Positions 43,247-55,381 of a DNA stretch of 64,000 bases are shown one piece after another. Source of the DNA: Castor canadensis. Taxonomy: Eukaryota > Chordata > Mammalia > Rodentia > Castoridae. Both the position numbers and the translations under genes were made by a program. Position 1 is the stretch's first letter. The number at the start of each line of letters is the position of its first letter. The stretch covers positions 97,581,042 through 97,645,041 of the forward strand of contig NC_133392.1 in NCBI RefSeq assembly GCF_047511655.1, written 5' to 3'. The notes under the pieces are model-generated. The model saw only the letters and a list, made by a program, of their open reading frames with translations. It made no database searches and was not told the DNA's origin.

Positions 43247-43720
43247 TATTTCTAATAGAACATTGAGAAGATGGATTAGTGAGAGAATGTCAAAAGAATT
43301 GTACACAGCCCATATTGTAAATGTCTTAAGTATCCGTAAACTTGGGGGGAAAAATACTTGATAACAAAAGGGAAATCGACACACACATTCCGAACATAAT
43401 GAAAGGATGATGATCATATGTTACCCTAAAGAAATGAGAACACCTACTGCACATGCCAGCAGTGATGATTCAGCATTTCTTCCTGAATTATTCATCTTTG
43501 TACATTTTAATAACTATGATTTCCTATTTCTCAAAACTTTCTACTTTAAAAACACCTTGGTATTCGAAACTTCTAACATCTGTTTAATCTGCTACAGGTT
43601 ACAGAGGTACACAAGTGAGTTAGCATGCTTTTTTAGCCCTGCTAGGAATATTCAAATGCAAAAGATACTATTCAAATACAAAAACCTTAGGGGGCAAATG
43701 TTAACATCAAGTCAATTTTG

Positions 43721-43811
43721 AAGGCTGGTGAAGTGGCTCATTTCGTGCAGTGCCTGCCTAGCAAGCATGAGGCCCTGAGTTCAAGTCCCAGAACCACCAG
43801 AAAAAAAAAAT
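43721..43811 (+). mobile_element. ID-like SINE
   Basis: GGCTGGTGAAGTGGCTCATT, GCCTGCCTAGCAAGCATGAG and an A tail. Confidence 0.88.
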
Positions 43812-44281
43812 CACTGTAAGACTATTACTTTTTAAAGTTGTAAAAAAAAAAATATATAAAGTTGTAGCTCAAGGATCAATCAGCATCTAGAGTAAAAAAC
43901 ATAATAAAAACCATCTATTTAGAATTAATTTCTAAGGAAGTTCCTTTAAATATTCATTACCAAAGGAACACTGACATTATTATTTCTGAAAAACCTGAAA
44001 TTGTTCTGATGGGTAATGCTTGAAGAAAAAACTATGTATCTAACTAAATCATTTTCAGAGAGAGAGAAATGCTATCAGGACATGGTATCCATTAAGTGAC
44101 TTTTGGAACTGAAAGGCAAAATATTTCACATTTGTGAGAAATGCATTATATAGTATATTAAAAAATGGAAAGAAATTTGGCTCTCTAGACATCAAAAGAG
44201 TAAAAAGGGATTTTCAATTTCTTTATATATCACACACACATAAAAGAATAATAGTGAAAAAACTGAAAAGCAAGGATTTAG
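43812..44281. other. Upstream region, nothing recognised
   Basis: Unassigned AT-rich sequence. Confidence 0.5.
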
Positions 44282-44462
44282 CCAAGCTCCTAGCTACTCA
44301 GGAGACAGAGATCAGGACAATCATGGTTCAAAGCCAACCCTGTGCAAATAGTTTGTGAGATCCTGTCTCAAAAAAAAATCCATCACAAAAAAGGGCTAGT
44401 GGAGTGGTTCAAGGTGTAGGCCCTGAGTTCAAACCCTAGTACTGCCAAAAAAAAAAAAAAAG
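44282..44462 (+). mobile_element. Composite B1-ID SINE, 5'-truncated
   Basis: AAGCTCCTAGCTACTCAGGA, AGGGCTAGTGGAGTGGTTCA and an A tail. Confidence 0.9.
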
Positions 44463-44536
44463 CAAGGATTCACCTCAACTTGGACGTTTCATGTTAATAA
44501 GGAGCAGAAATAATCTTGATTTAAGAATACAGACTA

Positions 44537-44756
44537 GCTTGGCACCAGTGGCTCACGCCAATAATTCTAGCTACTCAAGAGGCAGAGATCAGGAGGATCA
44601 CGGTTCAAAGCCAGCCTAGGCAAATAGTTTGTGAGACCCTATGCTGAAAATACCCAACACCAAAAAGGGCTGGTGAAGTGGCTCAAGCGGGTGAGCACCT
44701 GCCTAGCAAGTGTGAGGCTCTGAGTTCAAGCCCCAGTACTGCCAAAAAAAAAAAAA
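44537..44756 (+). mobile_element. Composite B1-ID SINE with full ID unit
   Basis: GGCACCAGTGGCTCACGCCA, then GGGCTGGTGAAGTGGCTCAA and GAGCACCTGCCTAGCAAGTG; the ID unit is complete, unlike the shortened type in most copies. Confidence 0.92.
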
Positions 44757-45439
44757 GAAAGGAAAAAGAATATAGAATAGAATAATAAAACAATATGGCT
44801 AGGTTTTGATTAAATGAGTGGATACTTGCATACTTACACCTTCACTAAGTTTTGCAAATAATTCTATCAAACATTTGACAAATTATTTAAAGCCATTAAA
44901 TATTATTTTAGGAGCGCTAAAAAAATCACACCTGGAAATTTATCCTTAGAAAAGAATTTAGAGGCAAAAATAATTATCTATAAAAATACAATAGCTCAAA
45001 TACAAAAAAATATTACATAAACAAGTCTAGGTAGTCACTGCAAATAGATGTAATAAAGTCAATGGATTATTAAATGGCATTTAATACCGTATGTATTAAA
45101 TAGTATACTGGAGGAACTTTACTCTTATACTCACTTTTTCAGACTGAGCTGTCCTCTTGACTGCTATGTTGAAAATCCATTACACAATAACTTCAATTAA
45201 ATTTTGATAAGGCAAAATTGTATGAGATGAATGTGGTGTGTGTGAGTGGTGGGGGGGATATACCAGGGACGAATTGTCATCCTTGCAAATACTTATAATG
45301 ACAAGAACCAGAAATCTGTAAAGAGAACAGTAGAGGCAGCTTTTAGGGAAAATGAAGCAGATCAGGATTGTGCACAAAGCTTATTTAATAAATGTGTTTT
45401 TAAAAGTAAAAATAAAAACAAAGTTTGGAGGTATACTGT
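44757..45439. other. Upstream region, nothing recognised
   Basis: AT-rich. A short TG/GGGG stretch at 45236-45260. Confidence 0.5.
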
Positions 45440-45515
45440 ATTTCCTATAGTAGTACAGTACCTGCCTAGTTTGTGAGAGGCCCTGGGTTTCACCCCCAGC
45501 ACCCCAAATAAATAA
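45440..45515 (+). mobile_element. ID-like SINE, 5'-decayed
   Basis: AGTACCTGCCTAGTTTGTGA and CCTGGGTTTCACCCCCAGCA. Confidence 0.72.
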
Positions 45516-45587
45516 AAACAAAATTTCTACCAAGCAATAGGCTACTTGAAACACTGTTTAGAAGTCACATAAATCTCTCCTTCTTAT

Positions 45588-45706
45588 ATGAGATAGGGTC
45601 TATCTATGTTGCCCAGGCTGGTCTGAAATTCCTGGGCTTAAGGAGTGCTCCTACCTCAGACTCCTGAGTAAGTGGGGACTAAAGTCACATGCCACCATAC
45701 CCAGCT
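45588..45706 (-). mobile_element. B1-like SINE, antisense
   Basis: ATAGGGTCTATCTATGTTGC, CCAGGCTGGTCTGAAATTCC, CACATGCCACCATACCCAGC. Confidence 0.88.
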
Positions 45707-45889
45707 ATAAATTCTGACCTATGTGCTATCACAGGTATGTATATGTGTGACAGAAAGCAGGAATAAAACAAAAACCAGGTAGGATTAATAATTGACATAC
45801 ATTTTTTTCTTAAAACTAAAGGCTGATATAATATTTTAAATTACAAACATTGCATTAAAAAAAACAAAACAAAACAGGCTTTTAGTACT

Positions 45890-46192
45890 TTTATTTGTTT
45901 TCTTGCAGTGCTGGCGATAGAGCCCTAGGTCTTATACATGCTACACAAGTGTTCTACCCTGAGTTACATCCCCTACCCCACAGTGTTTGCATTAAAAAAA
46001 AAAAAATTTGGTACTGGGGCTTGAATTTAGGGCCTTCACCTTGAGCCACTCCACCAGCCCCTTTTTGTGATGGGTATTTTCAAGATACAGTCTCATGAAC
46101 TATTTGCCCAGGTAGGCTTTGAACCACAATCCTATTAATCTCTGCCTCCTGAGTAGCTAGGATTACAGGCGTGAGTCACCAGGACCCAGTTT
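45890..46192 (-). mobile_element. ID-like SINE followed by composite B1-ID SINE, antisense
   Basis: 45890-45982 is a diverged ID unit (CAGTGCTGGCGATAGAGCCC). 45994-46192 is a composite copy with GGGGCTTGAATTTAGGGCCT and ATCTCTGCCTCCTGAGTAGC. Confidence 0.85.
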
Positions 46193-46286
46193 ACATTTAA
46201 AATTTTTTATTTTACTACTCATGGGTGAGATTGTCCCATGAACACACAATTCTCAATTCTCTTCCCTTTATTAAAAGAAAATTATA

Positions 46287-46562
46287 GGGCCGGATGTGTG
46301 GCTCAAGTGTAGACTGTCTGCCTATCAAGCACAGGCCTTGAGTTCAAACCCCAATACCACCAACAAAAAAAAAAATGAAAATTATAAACTGTGTGTGATA
46401 GAGCACATCTATAATCATAGCACTAGGAAGGCTGACATAGGAGATCATGAGTTTGAGGCCAACCCATATAACCTGGGTTATATGGTGAGACAAAAGAAAA
46501 AAAACTAAATCACAGCCAGTCATGGTGAAGCATGTCTGTAATCCCAGCACTCTGGAGGCTGA
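46287..46562 (+). mobile_element. ID-like SINE followed by two B1-like fragments
   Basis: 46287-46372: GGGCCGGATGTGTGGCTCAA and TTGAGTTCAAACCCCAATAC. 46385-46505: diverged B1 (ATCATAGCACTAGGAAGGCT). 46512-46562: B1 5' part (TGTCTGTAATCCCAGCACTC). Confidence 0.8.
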
Positions 46563-47099
46563 TAGGCCAGAATTAAGTAAAAATTCTAATAATATCTATA
46601 CTGTTCACAACACTTTAATCAAGCTTTCTTACTTGGGATATTATACTTCAACAAAGATAGAAAAGTTATTTATTTAGACATATGAGCCCTTTTTTTATTT
46701 TACAATTACAGTTTAAGTAGGAAAATAAATGTAGATAATAATAATGGGAACTGAACATAGCATTTAAACCACAAGAAAGCTAAAAGCATTAACTGACCAG
46801 TTCATCTCCTCCTTTAGCTTTGATTCAGACATGTTTTCTTTTCCTAATTTGTAAATCGTTTCTCAGTTTATCGTAAACAAGTAAATGCAGTTAAAATGTG
46901 TATATTTGATTCTGGAGTCAGAAGATCTTTCAGGCCTTTTTTTTTTTTTTTGCTAATGCCTCACACAGCTCAGTCATACTGAGTTACCTGAAAGTTGCTG
47001 AAGGGAAATTATTATTTAGCAATAATAGAAATCTTTCATTCCTGTTAGAGGACTAGAAGAAAGGAGCTACAGGTGCCTAAAGTATAAATGAAGACCTAA
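46563..47099. other. Upstream region, nothing recognised
   Basis: Unassigned AT-rich sequence. Confidence 0.5.
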
Positions 47100-47240
47100 G
47101 AATTTGGATGCCTGGTTTCTAATTTCAGCTTTGCCACTTAATAGGTAATTCAGGTAAATCATTTATTTTCTCTGAATTCCTAATTCATAAAGGCTATTAG
47201 GAGAATCAGATAATACACATGAAAGCACTAACATTTATAT
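47100..47240 (+). mobile_element. MIR-like SINE relic
   Basis: CAGCTTTGCCACTTAATAGG, AATCATTTATTTTCTCTGAA, then ATAATACACATGAAAGCACT follow MIR order. Confidence 0.72.
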
Positions 47241-47637
47241 TATAATGAATACCTAAATGATTTTCACTACTTGAAGTTGTGCAAACTATATTGCTACAAC
47301 GTAGAGAGGTCTTTGCACAATCTCCTTTTATTCAAGAAGTATTTACTTGGCATAAAGCATTAAAGTAACTACGAGATTCATTCTCAAAGAACATCCTCCA
47401 AGATGATGCTACTTGCCAAATCTTTTCACTTTTATCTGTGAATTTTAGTCTCTTTTCATAGTGTTTTACAAAAACTATTCTAAGCCTTCCTCATAAATAA
47501 CATTTACATAATAATTTCCAGCTTATCAAACACTTCCATATGCTTTTTCACATGTAATCCATGTATATGTGCACATACATCTGATATTTAAATAATGGAT
47601 AAGATTTCAAAGAGCTTTTCTAGTAGTGAGCTATAGT
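47241..47637. other. Upstream region, nothing recognised
   Basis: Unassigned AT-rich sequence. Confidence 0.5.
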
Positions 47638-47762
47638 TTTTTTTTTTGTTTTTGTTTTTCCTTAAGACAGGGTCTTTAAGAGGCTGGCCTCAAACTCACA
47701 ATCCTCTTGCCTCAGCCTTCTAAGTGCTGGGACTGAAGGCATGAACCATCACACCCAGTTGC
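47638..47762 (-). mobile_element. B1-like SINE, antisense
   Basis: AGACAGGGTCTTTAAGAGGC, AGCCTTCTAAGTGCTGGGAC. Confidence 0.87.
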
Positions 47763-48204
47763 TGTGATATTCTTAACAATATTTAAATAGTCAGTGTTCT
47801 AATGTTAACATAAAAATTAAGGAATACTAGGTTATGTCTTCTAATATTTGGCCTGTTTTTTAAATAATATCTAAATAGTTTCATAAAATCAAACTACTGG
47901 CCATTTGATAAGGACTATCTTACTTCTACAGTTTACACTTTTCCTAAAAGCCTTCAAGTACTTAGAGGCCTAATTACCATGGATATCTGTACAGAAAATA
48001 CTTGTTATAAATTTGGAACTCAGACTCTTAAACACCTACAAATTTTTGTCATGGTTATAATTACAATTTTATCCTTAGGGGAAAAAAACAGAAAAAAAAT
48101 TAAGATTCATTTGTTACCTTGTTTAGGTTACAAGACAGAGATGTTAACTTAAGGCAAGTGTCTTTAAGACATTAAATCCATCTATTTAAAGATAAAATTA
48201 AGCT
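47763..48204. other. Upstream region, nothing recognised
   Basis: Unassigned AT-rich sequence. Confidence 0.5.
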
Positions 48205-48411
48205 GGGCACCAATGACTCATACCTGTAAACCTATCTACTCAGGAGGCAGAGATCAGGAGGATTGTGGTTTGAAGCCAGCCTGGGAAAATAGTTCTTGAG
48301 ACCCGATCTTGAAAAAATCCATCAACAAAAAAGGCTAGTGGGGTTACTCAAGTGGTAGAGTGCCTGCCTAGCAAGTATGAGATCCTAAATTTAAATCCCA
48401 GTATCACCAAA
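48205..48411 (+). mobile_element. Composite B1-ID SINE with full ID unit
   Basis: TACTCAGGAGGCAGAGATCA, then CTCAAGTGGTAGAGTGCCTG and CCTAAATTTAAATCCCAGTA. Confidence 0.9.
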
Positions 48412-48629
48412 TAAATAATTCTAGAAATCTTACTTCCCCCCCTTACCTATAAATGTCCTTCTTTAGGCAATTACAGTAGTTTGGACTCATTATGCTTGAA
48501 ATTAGGCAATCGAGAGCATGAATGTTTATTTTATAGTATTTTACTGGCACGACATAAATTGGGTTCAAGTCATAGCACTATCAAAAGAAAAAAAAGCAGA
48601 TGCTTATTATCATAGTATACAGGTTGCAT

Positions 48630-48870
48630 AAAACATATCTCAATCATTCAGTATGTGTATACTGAGTGTTCATTATATGTCACAGATTGTTTCAGGTGTT
48701 AGACACCAGACAAATAATACCATTGCTCTTATTCAACTCATACTCCAGTGGAAAAAGACAAACAATAAAGAAATGGGAAAATTTCAGATAAAGTGTTTCA
48801 GAGGGGGAAATATATGTTACAGAGATTGGTGGGGAGGGGTTATACTCTAGCCAGGGTGGTCAGAAAAGGC
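48630..48870 (+). mobile_element. L2-like LINE 3' relic
   Basis: CTGAGTGTTCATTATATGTC, GTTTCAGGTGTTAGACACCA, then AAAAAGACAAACAATAAAGA follow the familiar L2 3' order. Confidence 0.68.
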
Positions 48871-49009
48871 TTTCTTGTTTAGTTCTGCTTCAAAAATTAT
48901 ACCAAAAGCTCAAACTAGGCATTTTGATTAGAGGTAAAGAAGTGAGTCTAGGCATCGTACTTTTTAAAAGGTATAGGCTAATTATAATGCTTTCAGAAAA
49001 GCAAGGAAT

Positions 49010-49215
49010 TTTTAATGACTTCTTTTGTACTATTACATTCATAGCACATAACAATGCTTCAATCCATCGACAGACTGCACTGCATATATGACAGTGGTTC
49101 CATAAGATTGCATTGCCTAATAACATCACATCCATTTTAGTTTGTGTAAACACATTCTGTGATACTCAATGACAAAGTCACCTAATGAAGATTTCTCAGA
49201 ACATATCCACTAGGC
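49010..49215 (-). repeat. Ancient interspersed repeat, opposite orientation to 12200-12440
   Basis: The reverse complement gives ATGTTCTGAGAAATCTTCAT and TAGGTGACTTTGTCATTGAG, matching the 12200-12440 repeat. Confidence 0.5.
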
Positions 49216-49429
49216 AATGCACAACTCCATCAAGAAGTGTATTCAGCTCTCTTCATCTTTTTCATTCATTCCCTTTCCCCGAAATCTACACATCTTTTCT
49301 AGTCTACAGCTAACAATCAAGTTCAAAAAGTTTGATACATAAACAATGAGTAAGTAATAACCAAGTAAATGCTACTTAACTATTACCTAAGTTATGAAAC
49401 ATTCATAGTACTGGGAAGAGCGCTTAAAA

Positions 49430-49620
49430 CTTGGAATAAAAGTACTTGATTCAGTACTCTTAGCTTTTCTACTTAGTTATCCATATGAGTTCTGGAAAAG
49501 TCACGTACTTTTCTAAGTTTCAATTTCCTTATCTATAAAGTAGCTATTATTATTTTCCTCACTAGATTGACATAAAGAATGAGAAAATATATGAAAGGAT
49601 TTTACAAAAAAGTGAAATAT
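49430..49620 (+). mobile_element. MIR-like SINE relic
   Basis: GTTCTGGAAAAGTCACGTAC, TTTCAATTTCCTTATCTATA and AGTAGCTATTATTATTTTCC. Confidence 0.68.
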
Positions 49621-49694
49621 TGTTCAAATATTAACTATTATCCTTAAATTGAGCTGGACTGGCTGGTACAAGAAAGGCTTTAGACAAGAAAAAA

Positions 49695-49794
49695 TGTGAA
49701 GGCTGGGAGAATAGCTCGATGGCAGAGCACATGCTTAGCAGGGCCTTCTCTGGGTTCCATCTTGAGCACCAAAAAAAAAAAAAAAAAAAAAGCA
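49695..49794 (+). mobile_element. ID-like SINE
   Basis: GAAGGCTGGGAGAATAGCTC, CTCTGGGTTCCATCTTGAGC and a 23-nt A tail. Confidence 0.83.
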
Positions 49795-50047
49795 AGGTCT
49801 TGATTGAAAAGTAATGGATTCTGAAAGAAAAAGGGATGAGGCCTGCAATTTGGACCAAGAACATAAAGAGCATAATACATATTTGATACAGCAAAAAGAC
49901 TGTTCACTGGTCAGATTAAAGCATAGGAGTTAGGAAGGCCTTAGGAAGTTGACAGAAAAAAGTTCTGGTCAGATTGCTTAAAGTTTTGAATTTTATTTTA
50001 TTTGATGATTGCTCTTTTGTGCTCTTCAAAAAAATTCTACTTCAGGA

Positions 50048-50145
50048 AAGGCATGGCATCTCATGTCCGTAATACCAGCTACTCGGGAGGTGGAGATCGG
50101 GAGGATCTTGGTTCAAGGCTAGCCTGGGTAAAATGTTCCCATCTT

Positions 50146-50176
<31 letters not shown>

Positions 50177-50745
50177 GGTGGTACTGGGGTTTGAATTCAG
50201 GGCCTTGCACTTAGCCAGGCAGGTGCTTGATCACTTGAGTCATTCTGCCAGCCCATGAGATCTCATCTCAGCCAATAAAGCAGACACAGTGGATGTGCTT
50301 GTCACCCTGGCTAAGCGGGAGGTGTGAATAGGAGGATTGTGGTCCAAGTTGGCCATGGCAAAAACAAGAGACCCTATTCAAAAAAACAACTAAAGCAAAG
50401 CAGGCTGATGGCTCATGCCTGTAATCCTAGGTACTCAGGAGGCAGAGATCAGGAGGATTGCAGTTGGAAGCCAGCTCAGGCTTGAAAAAATCCATCACAA
50501 AAATAGGGCTGGTAGATGGCTCAAGGTGGAGGTCCCAAGTTCAAACTCCAGTACTGCAATAAAAAAACCTAAAGCAAGAAAAGGCTGGATATATGGCTCA
50601 AGCGGTAGAGTGCCTGCTTAGTAAGTGTGAGGCCCTGAGTTCAAAACACAGTACAGCCAAAAAAAAAAGTGTTACTTTAAGGGCTGGGGATGTAGCTCAA
50701 TAGTGCAAGACTCACAATAGCATATGAATCTCCAGTAACAGGAAG
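50048..50745 (+). mobile_element. SINE cluster: at least five B1/ID units, one antisense ID inside
   Basis: In order: B1 (50048-50135), a (CT)n tract (50143-50176) leading an antisense ID (50177-50256), B1 remnant (50257-50276), B1 (50280-50400), composite B1-ID (50402-50565), ID (50582-50668), ID (50681-50748, decayed). The antisense ID has split the first B1. Confidence 0.8.
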
Positions 50746-51308
50746 AAAAAAAAGTGCTAACAGTTCACCTTTCTAATGCTTTGGCTTTCTAATCTTAAAC
50801 AACAATTCTGAAAACAGTGGAATTACTTCTTTGGTTTTGTTAGCAAGACAAAATGTTTTTAAGTAAGTTTCACCAATGTTTATAAGCTTCCAAAAGCAGT
50901 TATAAAATATGTCAAACTAACTTATAAAGGTTAACAGGAATTAGAGGTTTACCAGACACAATTCTCCTTGGACTATTATCTATCTCATCTAAATGTCTCA
51001 GTACTTCTTCATCTTTCAATTTTTTATACTATGTCATTACTTGATTGTATAATAGCTTTCTTGCACAAAGCATTATAACAATATATTTGTTAAATTTTAT
51101 TGATTTAATGATCAAAAAGAATTCAAATGAAATTCAAAAAATTTGCATGCCTTTAAAAATAAGGAAAAAGTATAATTTCTGTAAGAAGTTTATAAAATAT
51201 AATAGTCAGGCATAGTAGCTATAGAATTTCTAGATTATTTTAAAGTGGGTCTTGATAAATTGATATTTGATTTTAACACTTTATGTTGAAAGATCACATA
51301 ATCTAGGA

Positions 51309-52217
51309 CAGTGCTGTCCAACATATAAAGCAAGCCACAAATGTAAGGCATGTATACCAGTTAAATATTTCTAGAATACACATTTTATTAAAAAGTAAAA
51401 AGAAACATTGTAAAATTAGTTTTGATATTTTTATTTAACACAGAAAATCCAAGATATTACCATTGCAACATATTGTCAATATACAAATTATCAATGAGGT
51501 AGTTTACATTTTTTTTTTTTTTTGGTGGTATGAGAGGATTGAACTCAGAGCCTCTAGCAAGCGTTCCTACTTCTTGAGCCACACTCCTAGTCCTTTTGCT
51601 TTTTTTAAGTTTTTCAGATAGGGTCTCACTTTTTGCCCAGGCTAGCCTGGATTGCAATCTTCCTGTTACACACTTCCCACTACAACTGGGATGACAGGCA
51701 CACGTCACCGCACTCAGTTTTGTTTTGTTTTTTCCCCCATCAAGACAAGAGCTCATAAACCTTTTTTTTTTGGCCCAAACTGACCTGGAACTCTGATCCT
51801 CAAGATCTTAGTCTCCCTCGTAATTTGGGAAACAGGTATGTGCCACTGTGCCCAGCTATTGGTTAAGGTGGGGTCTCACGAATTATTTGCCAGGCCTCAA
51901 ACCATAATCCTCTTGATCTCAACCTCCCAAGTAGCTAGGATTACAGGCACCACTGGCACCCAGCTCCAGCTTGTTTTTGAGATAGGGTCTCACTACCTTT
52001 CTTCCCAGGCTGACCTCAAATCTAGATCGTCCTGTCTCCACTTCCAGAGTAGGTAGGATTACTGGTATGCACCACCACATCGGGCCATTTACATTCTTTT
52101 GGAGGGACTAAACCTTTGAAATCCAATGTGTATTTTACACTTATATAACATCTCAATTCAGATAGCTACATTTCAGGAGCTTAACAGCCTCACATGGCTA
52201 CTGAATTGACAGTGCAC
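51309..52217. mobile_element. hAT-like DNA transposon relic split by SINEs
   Basis: The left end CAGTGCTGTCCAACATATAA and the right end GAATTGACAGTGCAC form imperfect terminal inverted repeats. Internal phrases (AAAAAGTAAAAAGAAACATT, GTGTATTTTACACTTATATA, CACATGGCTACTGAATTGAC) match a non-autonomous element I remember from mammalian genomes. Flanks ATCTAGGA and ATCTAATG may be a decayed 8-bp duplication. 51512-52088 is younger SINE DNA. Confidence 0.68.
51512..52088 (-). mobile_element. Run of four antisense SINEs inserted in the hAT-like element
   Basis: ID-B1 composite (51515-51720: ATTGAACTCAGAGCCTCTAG, GATAGGGTCTCACTTTTTGC), then B1 units at about 51760-51858, 51860-51965 and 51968-52086, all with reverse B1 motifs such as CCAAGTAGCTAGGATTACAG. 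Confidence 0.82.
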
Positions 52218-53159
52218 ATCTAATGATTCTTCTAATTATCAATGCTAATGATCCACTTTTTCAGACATACTGAAGTGTATCACGTACTCTCACATGTACT
52301 CTAAGGGGAAGTCGTCTTAGGTAAATTCTAAAGAAAAGTTCATTTTTACTTATAAAATACTATTCTATTTTTCATCTACAAAAAAGATACAAAGGTTTTT
52401 CTGAAATACTTTAAAGTAGTGGGAATGGCTCTGTTTACACAGTTGACATACAACTTCATAATGTTCAAATTAAAGCAACACTAAGAAATGAATAGCTTAT
52501 GTGATTTTCATTTTTAGAGTTTCTCTTCTCCATACATGGATAAAGAAGGCATCTTAAGTAGTTGGTCAGAAAGAAGAGAGAAGACGGTGGCTAAAGTGAA
52601 ACCTGCAGCTCACCAGACACGTATTACAAAGAAAAAAAAATGTAGCACAAGATGTAAGGCAGGGGAAGAAGATATGCTTGTTTCATTGACTGTTAAGCAC
52701 TTAACCAAGACTGCAACAAACTGATTATCTAGCAAGTTTGTTTAGCTCTCCAGTTATTTACAACTGCAAAATGTTTCTTTTCATTTAAATCATTACCAAA
52801 TTTTAACTAAAATTATCTTCATGTTACTTCCATAGAGGCATAATTAAAACTACTGCTTCTAAGAAGGCTTAATTGTAATTCAGAGTTTATTGGCAGTTAC
52901 CAAAAACATTACAATATTTATAAAAACAAGTCAACATGTTCTATAGTGTTCATCAATTGCTATATAACTAGGCCAATGACTGCCTAGTTCCAAATACAAT
53001 GAGCTCAAACTACTATTATTGCTGAAATGACATTTATAGATTTTTAAAAATTAGTGTATCTAAGATAATTTTATTTTAAATGAATGGGTTTTAATGTTTG
53101 AATTTTTAATGGTCTTACAATATATTATTTAAACTATTATTTATTATTTAGACTAAATC
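52218..53159. other. Upstream region, nothing recognised
   Basis: AT-rich; a 62-codon frame at 52536 shows no recognised family. Confidence 0.5.
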
Positions 53160-53265
53160 AGCATATTAAGGCAACACTTATAGAGACCCTACTCCGTTAT
53201 AGTGTCTCTACCATGAAGGATAAAGAGTAAGGCACAATCCCTGGCCCTCAAGAGGTTTACACCAA
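53160..53265 (+). mobile_element. L2-like LINE 3' relic, short
   Basis: CTACCATGAAGGATAAAGAG and CCCTGGCCCTCAAGAGGTTT. Confidence 0.55.
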
Positions 53266-53389
53266 AAATATATAAATTGAAATCTATTGTCTACGTTGCT
53301 GTCACCAAATAGGGTAGAGCTGAGTAGCTGCAGCAGAGACTGGCCCTTAACAGAAAATGTTTGCTAACTTCTGCTTTATACAATTATTA

Positions 53390-53610
53390 TTATTATTTTG
53401 GTGGGGCCAGGGTTTAAACTCAGGTCTTCATGCTTCCAAAGCAGGAACTCTACCACTCGAGCCACACCTCCAGGCCACTTTACTCTTGTAATTTTGGAGA
53501 TGGAGTCTCTCAAACTATTTGCCTGGGCTGGCTTTGAACCTGGATCCTCTGGATCTCAACCTCTCAAGTGACTAGGATTATAGGCGCTAGCCACCAGCCG
53601 CCCAGCTCAA
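53390..53610 (-). mobile_element. Composite B1-ID SINE, antisense, diverged
   Basis: GGGTTTAAACTCAGGTCTTC, ACTCGAGCCACACCTCCAGG, then TATTTGCCTGGGCTGGCTTT. Confidence 0.87.
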
Positions 53611-53884
53611 ACTATTCTTGATTAAGAGAGAGGGCAGTCTAAAAAAAGCACTTAACACAATAAAATTTTATTGCATCTGGTAAAAAATTTTGAAACTCCA
53701 GTTTTTACTATAAACACTGACAAAATAAAGATCAGTGTCTTTTTGCTTGGCTGATGGTAAAATAAAATTTGTAGAATGATACTCAACATGGGTATAACTG
53801 CTAAAAGGAAAATACTAGAATATTTGGAGCAGGAGGTAAGATGTTTATCAAAAGGGAGTGCATAAGTGCTATAAAAAGCTGAGG

Positions 53885-54070
53885 AAAGCCAGGCGCTGGT
53901 GGTTCACACCTATAATTCTAGCTGCTTAGGAGGCAGAGATCAGGAGGAGCACCACCAGAAAAATAGTCTGAGACACCCTTTCTTGAAAAAAACCCATCAC
54001 AAAAAAGGACTGGTGGAGTGGCTCAAGATGTAGGCCCCGCATTCAAACCCTACTACCTCAAAAAAAAAAG
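53885..54070 (+). mobile_element. Composite B1-ID SINE
   Basis: AAGCCAGGCGCTGGTGGTTC, GGACTGGTGGAGTGGCTCAA and an A tail. Confidence 0.92.
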
Positions 54071-54191
54071 CTGAGGAAGGCTTTTTAATAATCCTACTTT
54101 GTTTTGCTCAGCTTGACCATTTCCATTAACTCATTAGTCCTGGCCATAAATAACTTTGCCCTTTCCTCAAATAAAATTTGCTTTGACAGTA

Positions 54192-54797
54192 GTTGATTCT
54201 CATTATTTGGCATTCTCATTACTTGCATTCAATAAAATTGCAGTAGATGATGAATTAGCAAATTCAGAATCATTATCTCTAAGGGAAATACAGAGTTCAG
54301 TTCCTGCAAGCCTCTGGTCACATTTTCATCACCAACCAATACTTAACCACTTTTATATGTACTCCCATTTAAACATATTTTATATTTTTGATTTATTAAC
54401 ATTAACTCATGGCCAACAGCACTACAACTTATGCCTAAACAAGCTGATCTAACAAACATATTCTCCACAAGGCACAGCCTTCTAGCACTTAGGAATACTA
54501 GACACCACTTTGCAACTATGCTTGGGGTCCAGAAATCACCAAAAAAGGCACAAAATGCAAAAAATGTGACAGTAAGTAGACTATGAAAAGACCTGTTTAC
54601 AGTAAAAGAGATGAAATCAAAGTGTAAAGCCCTATTTTGTTTATCCTCAGCTGGTTCCTAAAATTCAAATTGTTATTCTACACATGCACATCTGCAAATG
54701 ACCCTAAATGACCTTCGGTATTGATCTGGGGATAAAAATAAATTTTAGTGAGTAGGCAAATTAGCAAATACAGAATCGGCAAGAAATGAGGATCATC
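54192..54797 (-). mobile_element. Tigger-like (Tc1/mariner) DNA transposon relic with both ends
   Basis: The ends GTTGATTCTCATTATTTGG (left) and the reverse complement GATGATCCTCATTTCTTGCC (right) form imperfect terminal inverted repeats bounded by TA on both sides (54190-54191 and 54798-54799). Internal sequence in reverse orientation (for example GTTCCTGCAAGCCTCTGGTC, CTTGGGGTCCAGAAATCACC) matches a Tigger element that I remember. At 606 bp it is an internally deleted copy with no transposase frame. Confidence 0.78.
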
Positions 54798-55381
54798 TAA
54801 TGATGTGTCACTTCTAAAAATCTTCTAAATTAAGTGTGATCGTTAAAATTTTAACATTGAGAACTCAGGCATCAAATATGCTTTTGAAGTGACATTTGTT
54901 ATGGATAAAGCAAGTGGGTTGTGTTTATGTATGTATATTATCCTCTTCTCCATTCTAGGAACTCATCACCTAGCTTACCTCTGCTTTGAGACATAGTTGT
55001 GCTTCCTTGAACTCCATCGTGGGTCAGGTTTCCCCATAGCTCAACTCTATCACTTACTATCCTATACATTTGTCTGTTTATATCTTACCCACTGCATTAT
55101 AACCTCCACTTGGGATCCTATTTTATTCTTTTTGTTTCTTTTTATTTCCCCTAGACCCAATGGAACAAGGCCTTTACAATACACTGTTGCTCAGTGAACT
55201 TTTACTGAGTGAATGAACCAAAGAAACTAGTAAATACAATGATCTAAAGATGAGTATGATAGTCATGAATAGGAAACTTTAAATAATAAGTAGAATGTGC
55301 GCAATTTGTCAGCCATCTAGATGTGCAGATTAGAAGGATTTTAGATGCTGGTTTCTTTGTGGATTTTTGTTTTGGTTTGGT
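54798..55381. other. Upstream region, nothing recognised
   Basis: 54950-55200 has the style of an old repeat but is not assigned. Confidence 0.45.
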
